Shown here piece by piece: positions 7,519 to 15,226 of a stretch of DNA of 64,000 bases. Position numbers and translations under genes: made by a program. Below the pieces are notes generated by a model that was not told the DNA's origin, ran no database searches, and saw nothing but the letters and a program-made list of their open reading frames with translations. The stretch spans positions 2,170,001 to 2,234,000 of the forward strand of contig NZ_CP068760.1 in NCBI RefSeq assembly GCF_016775705.1, given 5' to 3'. The DNA is from Chryseobacterium cucumeris (GTDB lineage: Bacteria; Bacteroidota; Bacteroidia; Flavobacteriales; Weeksellaceae). Each line of letters starts with the position of its first letter. Within the stretch, counting starts at the first letter, position 1.

Positions 7519-8811
7519 TCAGTTCTTACTCAATTTATAATTTCCACTGCCTTCATCTTTAGTGATTGTATAACCATGCTTCAGTTCAAGAGTCCATCCG
7601 TCACCTGACACTTTTCTATTTTCAGTTTTCACTGGATTGGATATTGAAATTTTATCCCAGTTTGGACTCATTAATGCTCCGTCTTCAATTGTCAGAATAC
7701 CCCACAAATCAGTAATCCGGATATTGGGATATACTGTCCCTAGATCTTCTACAGGCATAATATTTCTCGGATCAAAGGAAACATTCATTTTTTCAAATTT
7801 GATTTCAAAATGAGGCTGTTGAATGAATTTCAGCTTGTATTCAGCAATAAGCCTCTTAGTTTGTTCTTCTCTTTCGGTTTCCTCCTTTATAATTGATTGT
7901 CCGTTATAATGATCAGATCGTTTCTTAACTTCTTTTTGCAGGTCAGCCTGAATTCTTATATCGAGTGCTTTACTGAAATAGCTGGTCAAGTTAGTTTTTG
8001 CATCAATTTTTTTATTCCAGTCCGGATCTTTTTGATACAGCAAATATCCATAAACAGGTGTTGTATAATAAGCAAATGAACGTACAAATGTGGGATTTTT
8101 CATAAAACCATCAATACCATTCAAAAGAGAAGACCTTGCCTGCTCTTTATTTCTGCCGCTCACAATGAGCCCCGTAAACTCAGCAATTCCTTCATTCAGT
8201 TCCAGCAGATTTTCTGTTGTTTCAGAACCTTTGTAAAGTGTATTCCTGTATTTCCTAAAAGTAAAGGCACTGGTGAGATGCTGCTTCATTTCTTTTTCTG
8301 AATTTGAGCGGATTGCCTGCTTTAGCGCTTCCAATTCGAGACGCAGGTAAATCCTGCCCTTCTTCTGATCCAGATGATTATTTTCCGCATTGTTAAGCGT
8401 AAATCCCAATGAAGGCTGAATGCTATGAAAAGATTCATGAGCCAAAAGATTAATCCTGTTTTCTTTATTTTCAGAAAGGGGGAGCATAGCCATTGCCCAT
8501 CTTTTTCCACCCCAATTGACCGCGGTATTGGCAATATTGACAGCAGCAGGTAAAATTCCAGAATAAGTAGTACCGTTACCTTTCAGAATGCCCTCCAAAT
8601 CCGGCTCATTGGCAAAAAGCTCCCTGGTTTTCGGATCAATTAAAATCATAGGACCATATAAATCTTTGTTCCAAAGTCCGATATTCTTCTTTGAAGCTGT
8701 TTTTAACTCATCGAAAAAAATAGAAACTGTATCAGGGGAAGTAGATTGCGTTTGTGCTTTTACACCTAATACAAACAAGAAAAAGAAAGCTGTAGCAACA
8801 GTCTGCTTCAT
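7519..8811 (-). CDS. secreted gluzincin-like protein of unknown function
   Basis: The 430-residue protein has a signal peptide (MKQTVATAFFFLFVLGVKAQ). It contains an HExxH motif in NLLAHESFHSIQPS (His125, Glu126, His129) and a downstream NEGIAEFTG (Glu207). Together these look like the zinc ligands and catalytic Glu of a gluzincin peptidase. No named peptidase family is recognised. The last 90 residues appear to be a beta-rich domain. The ATG at 8811 is preferred over 8859 because it starts a clean signal peptide. Function as a peptidase is inferred from motifs only. Confidence 0.75.
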   Translation of the reverse strand: MKQTVATAFFFLFVLGVKAQTQSTSPDTVSIFFDELKTASKKNIGLWNKDLYGPMILIDPKTRELFANEPDLEGILKGNGTTYSGILPAAVNIANTAVNWGGKRWAMAMLPLSENKENRINLLAHESFHSIQPSLGFTLNNAENNHLDQKKGRIYLRLELEALKQAIRSNSEKEMKQHLTSAFTFRKYRNTLYKGSETTENLLELNEGIAEFTGLIVSGRNKEQARSSLLNGIDGFMKNPTFVRSFAYYTTPVYGYLLYQKDPDWNKKIDAKTNLTSYFSKALDIRIQADLQKEVKKRSDHYNGQSIIKEETEREEQTKRLIAEYKLKFIQQPHFEIKFEKMNVSFDPRNIMPVEDLGTVYPNIRITDLWGILTIEDGALMSPNWDKISISNPVKTENRKVSGDGWTLELKHGYTITKDEGSGNYKLSKN

Positions 8812-9139
8812 GGTTAAATTCTTTATGGTTAAGTTTTTCTCTAAAATAGATGGCTGCATCTACAATAGTACGCACATGATAAATGCAAATTAAATACTTT
8901 AGAAAGCTAATATAATGAATTATAGCAATCAAGAACAATTACAGCCCCAAAAAACATCTGTAAGAAAATGGCCATCCGGTTGTGGAAAAATTATTACAAA
9001 CCGGAGAACGAAGGAATAAATATTTATCTGTATAAGAAAATAAATCAGAGACCATTAAATGTTGTATGGAATTATAGACAAATAAGGACTTTATCTCAGA
9101 AATAGATTATCTTTATAGGGAACGAAATTTTTATTAATA
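8812..9139. other. intergenic region between divergent genes
   Basis: This AT-rich region lies between the gluzincin-like gene and the PhzF remnant and must hold both promoters. TATCTTTA at 9108-9115 is close to the -7 consensus for the plus-strand gene. No RNA gene or repeat is seen. Confidence 0.5.
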
Positions 9140-9619
9140 ATGAAGTTAGAATTATATCAGATAGATGCTTTTACAGAATCTGTTTTCCATGGAAATCCGG
9201 CATGTGTTGTGCCATTAAAAAACTGGTTACCCGATGAAATCCTTTTAAAAATAGCCCGTGAAAATGCAGTGGCAGAAACCGCCTTTTTCATTGATAACGG
9301 TGATAGCATTCACCTGAGATGGTTTACCCCTGAAATTAATCTTGATCCGGGTGGTGTTATTGTAACATCGGAAGGTACCGACAGTGATTTTGTTTCAAGG
9401 TATTTTACCCCGCAGTCCTCCATTCTTGAAGATCCGGTTACCGGCTCTGCACACTGTTCACTTATTCCCTTCTGGTCATCAAGGTTAGGAAAAGATCAGC
9501 TTTTTGCCCGTCAAATCTCTGAAAGAGGCGGACAGCTCTATTGTGAGAACAAAAAAGAAAGGGTCATTGTGGCGGGGAAAGCCCAAACATATTCTGTCGG
9601 ACATTTCCGGGTAGAGTAA
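9140..9619 (+). pseudogene. PhzF-family isomerase gene with an internal in-frame deletion
   Basis: The 159-residue frame begins as a normal PhzF protein (QIDAFTESVFHGNPACVVPL, then ENAVAETAFF with the catalytic Glu). It ends as one (TDFVSRYFTPQ-like segment, EDPVTGSAHCSLIPFW). At about residue 72 the sequence jumps from RWFTPEI to DPGGVIVTSEG. The usual DLCGHATLA segment and roughly 100 residues joining the two domains are missing. PhzF proteins are about 260-290 residues, so a deletion of roughly 300 nt that kept the frame is the simplest explanation. The product would lack part of the active-site cleft and is probably inactive. Confidence 0.8.
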
Positions 9620-9714
9620 GAGAAGAGAATACAATACTGCAATATTAATAATAAAAACCTTGAATCATTCGATTCAAAGATTTAAGTTGATCTGCATTTT
9701 CAAAAATTATAAAA

Positions 9715-9745
9715 AAAATTGGCTACTCTTTTGGTAGCCAATTTT
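9715..9745 (-). terminator. intrinsic terminator of the hsp20 gene
   Basis: The arms aaaattggctac and gtagccaatttt form a perfect 12-bp stem with a 7-nt loop. On the minus strand it is followed by eight T residues. It lies 11 nt beyond the hsp20 stop and could also stop plus-strand transcription. Confidence 0.85.
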
Positions 9746-9755
9746 GTAATTATTT

Positions 9756-10208
9756 CTATGATATTTCAATCATTCTTGGTGGTTTCTGCTTCGCATCTTC
9801 TTTTTTCGGGATGGTTAACATTAAAAGGCCATTTTCATATTTTGCATTAATATTATCCTGATCCACAACATCTTTTGGAAGCTCAAAACTTCTCTGGAAA
9901 GATTGGTAACTGAATTCTCTTCGTGTGAAGTTTTCATCTTTTGTCTCTTTACGATCTTCCTTCGTTGATGAAATAGTAAGCAGGTTACCATCCAGCCTGA
10001 TCTGAAAATCATTTTTATCCATACCTGGTGCTGCAACCTGAACTTCATAAGCTTCTCCGTTCTCCTTTATATTGACCGATGGTACGGTTGTACTGGTAGA
10101 TGAGTAATTGTTATTGCCCCAGTTAAAAAGTTCACGACCAAAAAAATCATCAAAGACACTTGAAAAGCCCAAGTTGCTGTTTCCGTTTCTTCTTATTAGA
10201 TTATTCAT
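9756..10208 (-). CDS. Hsp20 / alpha-crystallin small heat-shock protein
   Basis: The approximately 150-residue protein has the class A small heat-shock layout. The N-terminal region contains SVFDDFFGRELFNW. The alpha-crystallin domain runs from VPSVNIKENGEAYEVQVAAPGM through NFTRREFSYQSFQRSFELP to KYENGLLMLTIPKKE. A short tail has the RMIEIS motif for oligomer assembly. It is an ATP-independent holdase in the cytoplasm. An ATG three codons upstream (10217) is possible. Two inverted repeats lie in the long upstream region. Confidence 0.93.
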   Translation of the reverse strand: MNNLIRRNGNSNLGFSSVFDDFFGRELFNWGNNNYSSTSTTVPSVNIKENGEAYEVQVAAPGMDKNDFQIRLDGNLLTISSTKEDRKETKDENFTRREFSYQSFQRSFELPKDVVDQDNINAKYENGLLMLTIPKKEDAKQKPPRMIEIS

Positions 10209-10699
10209 AGCAATCATTTTTAATTAAGTTTAACAATCATTAAAAAACACGTCAGCTGGCCAGCTGTACATAAAAATTTACAAAAAAAATACCATTTGAG
10301 TACGAATGAAATTTTTTCCGGTTTTCTGTCATTTTTTCAGAATTTCTGACACAAAACACTGATCCTGAGAACATTCACCACTTTTAATAGTAGTCATGCA
10401 ACCCTAAAGTTCAAAGAGGAAGAATTTTTTCAAAAAATTCGAAAATTACTTTGGAAAAGATATGATTAAACTGCATAAACTTAAATAATATTTCTAATAA
10501 TAGTCTATTTCTAAAATATAAAATAAACTAAAGTGTGATGCATTGTATTTTTATATTTCAAAAGTACTTTATCTTCATTTTATTTGTAATTTAACAATAT
10601 TAGATAAGTGTCACATATAGAATAACTTGGTACAAACCTGAGATATATCCATATTGTAACAAGAAAAAGATAATTAAAGAATTGCAATAAAATAATACC
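10209..10699. other. long AT-rich intergenic region upstream of hsp20
   Basis: The region separates divergent genes and contains no convincing ORF. It holds a perfect 14-bp palindrome at 10253-10266 and a TGTCA/TGACA dyad at 10327-10351. The rest is AT-rich and probably contains both promoters. Confidence 0.5.
10253..10266 (-). promoter_or_regulatory. palindrome upstream of hsp20
   Basis: cagctggccagctg is a perfect 14-bp palindrome, 45 nt before the hsp20 start, and GC-rich in an AT-rich setting. It could be an operator; the protein that would bind it is unknown. Confidence 0.4.
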
Positions 10700-11350
10700 A
10701 TGATAAAATCTTTCAATATCAAATTGTTATTAGTTCTTCTGTCCATTGTTTTTGCATTTGATTTAGTATTTATTGCTATGGATCATAGTTCCTGGCGGTT
10801 TTTTACCAAGCCACTGTTGTTACCTATTATTATCTGGTTTTATTTTACTTATTCTAAGCAAAACGTATGTCTGATCAACAAATGGTTTTTATCTGGATTA
10901 ATTCTGAGCTTTTTGGGTGATGTGTTTTTGTTATTTGGATGGGGATTTATGCCCGGTTTGGGAAGCTTTTTGTTGGCTCATATTTGTTACATCGTTTATT
11001 TTTTAAGGATTAAAAAGAAAAATGTCTGGATTTGGCTTCCCTTTGTTTTGCTTTATTTAGGCTCATTTATTTACTATATATTTCCTTATTTAAACGAAAT
11101 GAAAATACCCGTGGTGATTTATGGAATTACCATTGCTACGATGCTGTATTTTAGTATCAGAACTTATTCTTTATTATTAATCCTGGGAGCTGTTTTGTTT
11201 GTAATATCAGATTCCGTATTAGCCATTAATATGTTTGTACAGCGTAGTATTGGGAAAGAACTTGTTGTGATGATTACTTATGTTTTAGCCCAATTGATTT
11301 TGGTGTTGGGAGTGGTTGGTATTGAAAAAAAGAACAGAATTATCCGATAA
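10700..11350 (+). CDS. YhhN family protein, lysoplasmalogenase-like
   Basis: The 216-residue polytopic membrane protein has about eight hydrophobic helices. It carries the YhhN/TMEM86 signatures LSFLGDVFLLFGWGF and LGAVLFVISDSVLAIN, with the conserved Asp residues that define the family. TMEM86 proteins hydrolyse the vinyl-ether bond of lysoplasmalogens. The family is related to alkaline-ceramidase-type membrane hydrolases. The next gene, 12 nt downstream, is a membrane fatty-acid hydroxylase-type enzyme, so a shared role in ether-lipid turnover is possible. That link is inference. Confidence 0.85.
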   Translation: MIKSFNIKLLLVLLSIVFAFDLVFIAMDHSSWRFFTKPLLLPIIIWFYFTYSKQNVCLINKWFLSGLILSFLGDVFLLFGWGFMPGLGSFLLAHICYIVYFLRIKKKNVWIWLPFVLLYLGSFIYYIFPYLNEMKIPVVIYGITIATMLYFSIRTYSLLLILGAVLFVISDSVLAINMFVQRSIGKELVVMITYVLAQLILVLGVVGIEKKNRIIR

Positions 11351-11361
11351 AATCAAGACTT

Positions 11362-12342
11362 ATGAAAAGAAAAGATAACCGGTTTTTTCATAGTATTGCC
11401 CTATTCTATCCATTGGATTTTACTGATCCTGTTACTTATTTTATTCCTGTGTTTATCTTGTTGATAGTAGGGGAAATATTTTTGTATCAGATTCCTCAAA
11501 AAGTATTCACCAAAAGACTCATCAAAGATAATGTATCGAGTATCGGATTGGGGATAGGGGCAGTAATGTTAGACTTTGGGATGAAAGCTATTTCATTATC
11601 CTACTTTTTTTGGATTTACAATCATTTTAGGCTTACTGATATTTTCGGGATCAAAGATTTCAATAAATTCTTCACTTTACAATGGCATGCAGATCACTGG
11701 TGGCTTTGGTTATTGGTTATGATTGTTCAGGACTTTGGCTTTTACTGGCATCATCGGTTGAGTCATAAAATCAGATTGTTCTGGACAGGTCATGTCAATC
11801 ATCATTCGGCTACTCATTTGAGTCTTGCTATTGCATTGCGTCAGGGATGGTTTGAAATTATATATCGGGACATTTGGTATATCCCTTTTATCATTATTGG
11901 TTTTCATCCTATTATGATGGCTATGATGCATCAATTTAACCTGATTTTTCAATTTTGGCCGCATACCAATGCTATTGGAAAATTAGGGTGGTTCGATAAG
12001 GTATTCAATTCTCCATCCAACCATCGGGTACATCATTCCCGAAAAATTGAGGATTTAGATAATAATTATGGGGGTATTTTGATGATTTGGGATCATCTTT
12101 TCGGCACGTACAAAGCGGAAGAAAAGAAAACGACGGATTACGGAATCTATCATAACATTCATACTTATAATGTTTTTCATATCGTCTTTGATGAGTTTGG
12201 AAATATGATAAAGGATGTCCGGAATGCACCGACATGGAAAGCGAAACTGGGGTATATATTCAATGCTCCGGGCTGGCATCATAACGATAAAGATGAGCGG
12301 ATTTCTACTTTGAAGCGGGAATTAGAAGAAAAGATGAATTGA
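11362..12342 (+). CDS. fatty acid hydroxylase / sterol desaturase superfamily membrane enzyme
   Basis: The 326-residue protein has several transmembrane helices and the three His clusters of the di-iron hydroxylase superfamily: WHHRLSH (from His130), GHVNHHS (His144, His147, His148) and HRVHHSR (His221, His224, His225). A further NIHTYN motif follows near residue 265. The spacing resembles the alkylglycerol monooxygenase (TMEM195/AGMO) branch, but a carotenoid or fatty-acid hydroxylase cannot be excluded. It follows the YhhN-type gene by 12 nt in what looks like a two-gene operon. Confidence 0.85.
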   Translation: MKRKDNRFFHSIALFYPLDFTDPVTYFIPVFILLIVGEIFLYQIPQKVFTKRLIKDNVSSIGLGIGAVMLDFGMKAISLSYFFWIYNHFRLTDIFGIKDFNKFFTLQWHADHWWLWLLVMIVQDFGFYWHHRLSHKIRLFWTGHVNHHSATHLSLAIALRQGWFEIIYRDIWYIPFIIIGFHPIMMAMMHQFNLIFQFWPHTNAIGKLGWFDKVFNSPSNHRVHHSRKIEDLDNNYGGILMIWDHLFGTYKAEEKKTTDYGIYHNIHTYNVFHIVFDEFGNMIKDVRNAPTWKAKLGYIFNAPGWHHNDKDERISTLKRELEEKMN

Positions 12343-12367
12343 CCGGAAATCAAGCCATTTAGGACAT

Positions 12368-12400
12368 AAAAAAAGGAGACGTTAATAAATAAACGTCCCC
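12368..12400 (-). terminator. intrinsic terminator of tRNA-Ser
   Basis: On the minus strand the stem ggggacgtt/aacgtctcc (one G-U pair) has an 8-nt AT loop and is followed by seven T residues. It begins four bases after the tRNA 3' end. Confidence 0.85.
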
Positions 12401-12404
12401 TAAG

Positions 12405-12489
12405 CGGAGAGTGAGGGATTCGAACCCCCGGACCTGTTACAGTCAACAGTTTTCAAGACTGCCGCAATCGACCACTCTGCCAACTCTCC
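12405..12489 (-). tRNA. tRNA-Ser (anticodon TGA)
   Basis: The minus strand folds as a class II tRNA. The 7-bp acceptor GGAGAGT pairs with ACTCTCC and the discriminator is G. The anticodon loop CTTGAAA reads TGA, and a long variable arm precedes the T arm with GGTTCGAATCC. The 85-nt length and large variable arm are typical of tRNA-Ser. CCA is not encoded. It has its own terminator. Confidence 0.95.
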
Positions 12490-12766
12490 CTAAACTCCGG
12501 CTATACCGTTGTTTTCAGTGGTGCAAATATAGAACGATTTTTAATTTCTGCAAAACTTTTCCCCCACAAATTTTAACAAAACTTAATAATAGACTAGGAA
12601 TCAGGGGAATTATTTTTCACTCTTTCGCTAAAGTTTCAATATAAAAATCTAAAACACCCATGTTTTGGGGAATCCCATCATAGAAAGGCTTTTGTATGAC
12701 AAAACTTACAGCTATATTTACAAACACACATATTTTTCACTACATTTGTAAAAACACAGGTATCCT
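12490..12766. other. intergenic region between tRNA-Ser and the XRE regulator gene
   Basis: This AT-rich region contains no gene. It must include the tRNA promoter on the minus strand and, at its right end, the promoter/operator of the XRE gene. Confidence 0.5.
12717..12752 (+). promoter_or_regulatory. promoter with overlapping inverted repeat of the XRE gene
   Basis: TACATTTG at 12741-12748 matches the -7 element. It overlaps tttgtaaa (12745-12752), whose inverted copy tttacaaa lies at 12717-12724, close to where a -33 element would be. An autoregulatory operator for the downstream HTH protein is plausible. Confidence 0.5.
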
Positions 12767-12772
12767 ATGACA

Positions 12773-13144
12773 ATGGAAAAACTAAGAACTTTAAGAAAGC
12801 AGAAAGGCTATACTCAGCAGCAGATTGCTGATCTTCTTGCCACCGATGTCTCCAACTACAGCAGAAAAGAAAATGGAGATGTCAGAATATTTGATGACGA
12901 ATGGGAGAAACTGGCTAAAGCTTTGGAGGTTTCTGTAGAAGATATTAAAGAAGAGAAAGAACCGAATGTTGTACAGAAAAATGAAAACATAACATTTAAT
13001 GACACTAGTTCTTTTCACCAGTCTGGTATTTATAATTGTAATGTTCCCAATTACTTATTAGAAAACCAACAGGAATACATTAATCTTCTGAAAGAGCAGA
13101 TTAAAGCTTTAAAAAAAGAAAATGAAAAACTAAAAAAGGGATAA
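12773..13144 (+). CDS. XRE family helix-turn-helix regulator with C-terminal coiled coil
   Basis: The 123-residue protein has an N-terminal Cro/C1-type HTH at residues 1-60 (LRTLRKQKGYTQQQIADLLA, DVSNYSRKENGDVRI). A linker follows, then a C-terminal coiled coil rich in Lys, Leu and Glu (YINLLKEQIKALKKENEKLKK) that should mediate dimerisation. The DNA target is unknown; an inverted repeat over its own promoter suggests autoregulation. An ATG two codons earlier (12767) is an alternative start. It is a single gene ended by a strong hairpin. Confidence 0.85.
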   Translation: MEKLRTLRKQKGYTQQQIADLLATDVSNYSRKENGDVRIFDDEWEKLAKALEVSVEDIKEEKEPNVVQKNENITFNDTSSFHQSGIYNCNVPNYLLENQQEYINLLKEQIKALKKENEKLKKG

Positions 13145-13163
13145 TCACCACCACATAAAGAAC

Positions 13164-13190
13164 AAAACGGCTTCCAATGGAAGCCGTTTT
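13164..13190. terminator. bidirectional intrinsic terminator
   Basis: The perfect 12-bp arms aaaacggcttcc and ggaagccgtttt have a 3-nt loop. They are flanked by A-rich and T-rich sequence and sit between the convergent ends of the XRE gene and the small minus-strand gene at 13214. Confidence 0.88.
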
Positions 13191-13213
13191 TATTTTATAC
13201 CTGTAAAAGCTAC

Positions 13214-13426
13214 CTATTCCCGATCAACAATGGAAATAAAACTGTTTTTTAAAAAATCAGACGGATATACAAACTGATCTCCATCTTCTCCCTTTACTAC
13301 AATTGCGCCCTGTTCATCATTAAGGCATTTGTCCAGCTGGGTTTTCATGTCATTAAGGGCTCCATTGGTAACTTCAATGATGTAAGTTCCGGTAACGTGT
13401 GTAACTTTTATGATTTTTGTTTCCAT
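13214..13426 (-). CDS. small conserved hypothetical protein
   Basis: The 70-residue protein begins METKIIKVTHVTGTYIIEV, continues with a helix (LNDMKTQLDKCLNDEQ) and ends with a beta-type segment (GDQFVYPSDFLKNSFISI). The alternation suggests a small alpha/beta fold without membrane segments. I do not recognise a family. Codon composition matches its neighbours, and the gene ends at a shared terminator, which supports it being real. Confidence 0.6.
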   Translation of the reverse strand: METKIIKVTHVTGTYIIEVTNGALNDMKTQLDKCLNDEQGAIVVKGEDGDQFVYPSDFLKNSFISIVDRE

Positions 13427-13700
13427 TTTGTTTTTGATTACGGGCTAATTTAGGGATTTTACTTTACGCAAAACAAGATGATCATAATAACTTAACTATC
13501 ACTTTTACTCAATTGTATAGTTTTAACCACCCCGTCAAAAATTCTTTGAATTTTTGCCACCCCTCCACAGGAGGGGAATGTGTACGTCTTCAGTTGTTAT
13601 ATATGTGGTCATGAGGATTTTGGAAATATTTCTGGAAAATAAAGCTATTTATCTAATTTCTTAGCGAATATTGGGTATGGAGAGATGTTAAATGTTGTAA

Positions 13701-13785
13701 GTGCAAAGGCGCAAGTAATATTAAAAAAAGACTGTTATAAGGTGCAGAGATTTTATCTCCGATAAAATTGATAACGTATATTCTT
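13701..13785 (+). repeat. cgcaaag-family dispersed repeat, copy A
   Basis: This starts gcaaaggcgcaag and carries aaggtgcagagattttatct with ccgataaaat. It aligns along its length with 40501-40585, where the same core reads aaggcgcaaagattttatct then ccggtaaaat. The two copies are related but diverged. Confidence 0.65.
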
Positions 13786-13906
13786 TACTGAAAATCTCAT
13801 ATTGAGCGAAGTCGAAATGTTCTTACACCTTAAAATCATACATAAAGTGAAAAAAAACTTTGCGACATTGCGATTACCCAACAAAGCTCAGGTATATAGG
13901 AACAAA

Positions 13907-13931
13907 AAAGCGCACCCTTCGGGTACGCTTT
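13907..13931 (-). terminator. terminator of trxB
   Basis: The stem aaagcgcaccc/gggtacgcttt has one C-A mismatch and a ttc loop. On the minus strand it is followed by a run of T. It lies about 20 nt past the trxB stop. Confidence 0.75.
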
Positions 13932-13950
13932 GTATTGTATACACTGAATA

Positions 13951-14895
13951 CTATCCGTGTAATTCAGCTAAATATTTTTCTGCATCCATTGCCGCCATAC
14001 ATCCGCTTCCCGCAGCTGTAATAGCCTGTCTGTAGATATGATCCTGAACATCTCCGGCAGCAAATACACCCGGAAGATTGGTTCTTGAAGACCCTTTTTC
14101 AGTCACAATATATCCGTTTTCATCAAGATCTACCTGACCCACAAAGATATCTGTATTCGGTTTGTGACCAATGGCAATAAAGATTCCTTCAACATCTACT
14201 GTAGATTTCTCCTGAGTCTGATTGTTGATGATTACCGCTCTTTCTACAAGGCTGTTTTCTCCTTCAATCCCGATTAATTCATGGTGGAATTTCACTTCGA
14301 TATTCGGCGTATTTTCCACTCTGTGAACCATTGCCTTTGACGCTCTGAAAACATCTTTTCTCACCAACAATGTTACTTTTTTACAAAGTTTGGCAAGGTA
14401 AGTAGCCTCTTCAGCAGCTGTATCTCCCGCTCCTACTACCACCACGTCTTTTCCTCTGTAGAAGAAACCATCACACGTAGCACAAGCTGATACACCGCCT
14501 CCTGCATATTTTTTCTCATCTTCAAGACCTAAATACTTTGCTGTAGCTCCTGTAGAGATAATAACTGTTCTGGCAAGGATCTCTTTGTTTCCTGCATATA
14601 ATTTGTGAACACCGCCTGTTTCCTTAGAGAATTCAGCTTTAGTGATCATTTCGTAATGAACTTTGGTATCAAATCTTTCTGCCTGTTTTTGCAGATCCAT
14701 CATCATTTCAGGACCTGTAATCCCGGCTGGATACCCTGGGAAGTTATCCACTTCAGTAGTGGTTGTTAATTGTCCGCCCGGCTCCAAACCTGTATACAAT
14801 TCAGGTTTTAAGTCTGCTCTTGCTGCGTAGATAGCAGCTGTGAAACCAGAAGGCCCAGATCCAACGATCACACAATCTAAAATGTTTTGCTCCAT
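13951..14895 (-). CDS. trxB: thioredoxin-disulfide reductase
   Basis: The 314-residue flavoprotein has the FAD-binding GSGPSGFTAAIYAARA near the N terminus. The redox-active pair is CATCDG (Cys138, Cys141). The NADPH site is VVVVGAGDTAAEEA, and FAAGDVQDHIYRQAITAAGSG lies near the C terminus. It transfers electrons from NADPH to thioredoxin in the cytoplasm. Length and motif order match low-molecular-weight TrxB. It appears monocistronic, with its own terminator. Confidence 0.97.
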   Translation of the reverse strand: MEQNILDCVIVGSGPSGFTAAIYAARADLKPELYTGLEPGGQLTTTTEVDNFPGYPAGITGPEMMMDLQKQAERFDTKVHYEMITKAEFSKETGGVHKLYAGNKEILARTVIISTGATAKYLGLEDEKKYAGGGVSACATCDGFFYRGKDVVVVGAGDTAAEEATYLAKLCKKVTLLVRKDVFRASKAMVHRVENTPNIEVKFHHELIGIEGENSLVERAVIINNQTQEKSTVDVEGIFIAIGHKPNTDIFVGQVDLDENGYIVTEKGSSRTNLPGVFAAGDVQDHIYRQAITAAGSGCMAAMDAEKYLAELHG

Positions 14896-15220
14896 AATTT
14901 GCTTTGTTCGAAAAGATTTAATTTGAATTAGACCGCTAATTTCGGAATTTTTAATTTCTTTTTAAAGTTATTTTAATGATACTTGTCAATATCTGATATG
15001 TTGTATTTCGATGGTAACTGTTGTGGGGTGATTTCCGGGGTCCGGGGTTCGGGATTCGGGGTTCGGGTTATTGTGTTACGGAATTAGATTGGCAGAAAAT
15101 TTAAAACTTTTTTAATGTCCTTTACCCATCATATCCCGAATCTCACTATCTCGCAACACGCATCACGCAACACGCAACACGCTACCTCGCATCACGCGAC
15201 TCGCTACCTCGCAACTCGCC
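14896..15220. other. intergenic region with GC-rich minisatellite-like repeats
   Basis: Two degenerate tandem arrays lie here. At about 15032-15070 the pattern is ttcgggattcggggttcggg. At about 15148-15226 it is short units of cgcaacacg, cgcatcacg and cgctacct. Both are far more GC-rich than the surroundings. No gene is seen. Confidence 0.7.
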
Positions 15221-15226
15221 TCACAC
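15148..15226. repeat. degenerate 8-9 nt tandem repeats (cgcaacacg type)
   Basis: About eight to nine imperfect units of cgcaacacg/cgcatcacg/cgctacctc/cgcaactcg run directly into the 3' end of holA, whose stop is at 15221-15223. The final unit therefore touches the coding region. Confidence 0.75.

Larger units (their letters stand above)
13427..13950. other. intergenic region with dispersed repeat
   Basis: No gene is supported. Near 13535-13580 there is a gaattttt-rich stretch with a ccacccctccacaggagggg hairpin-like motif. At about 13701-13785 lies a copy of the cgcaaag repeat family. Position 13800 onwards has the common agcgaagtcgaaatg wording. The trxB terminator is at 13907-13931. Confidence 0.55.

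Noticed and set aside
9632..9648. Third ArsR operator (caatactgcaatatt)
   Set aside because: Only partly similar to the 19-bp operator and located after a pseudogene, away from any arsenic gene.
12411..12644. 77-codon frame across tRNA-Ser
   Set aside because: It is created by the tRNA sequence and flanking DNA; the tRNA fold explains the region.
15148..15226. Possible CRISPR array
   Set aside because: Units are only 8-9 nt and degenerate, with no 25-40 nt repeats, spacers or cas genes.
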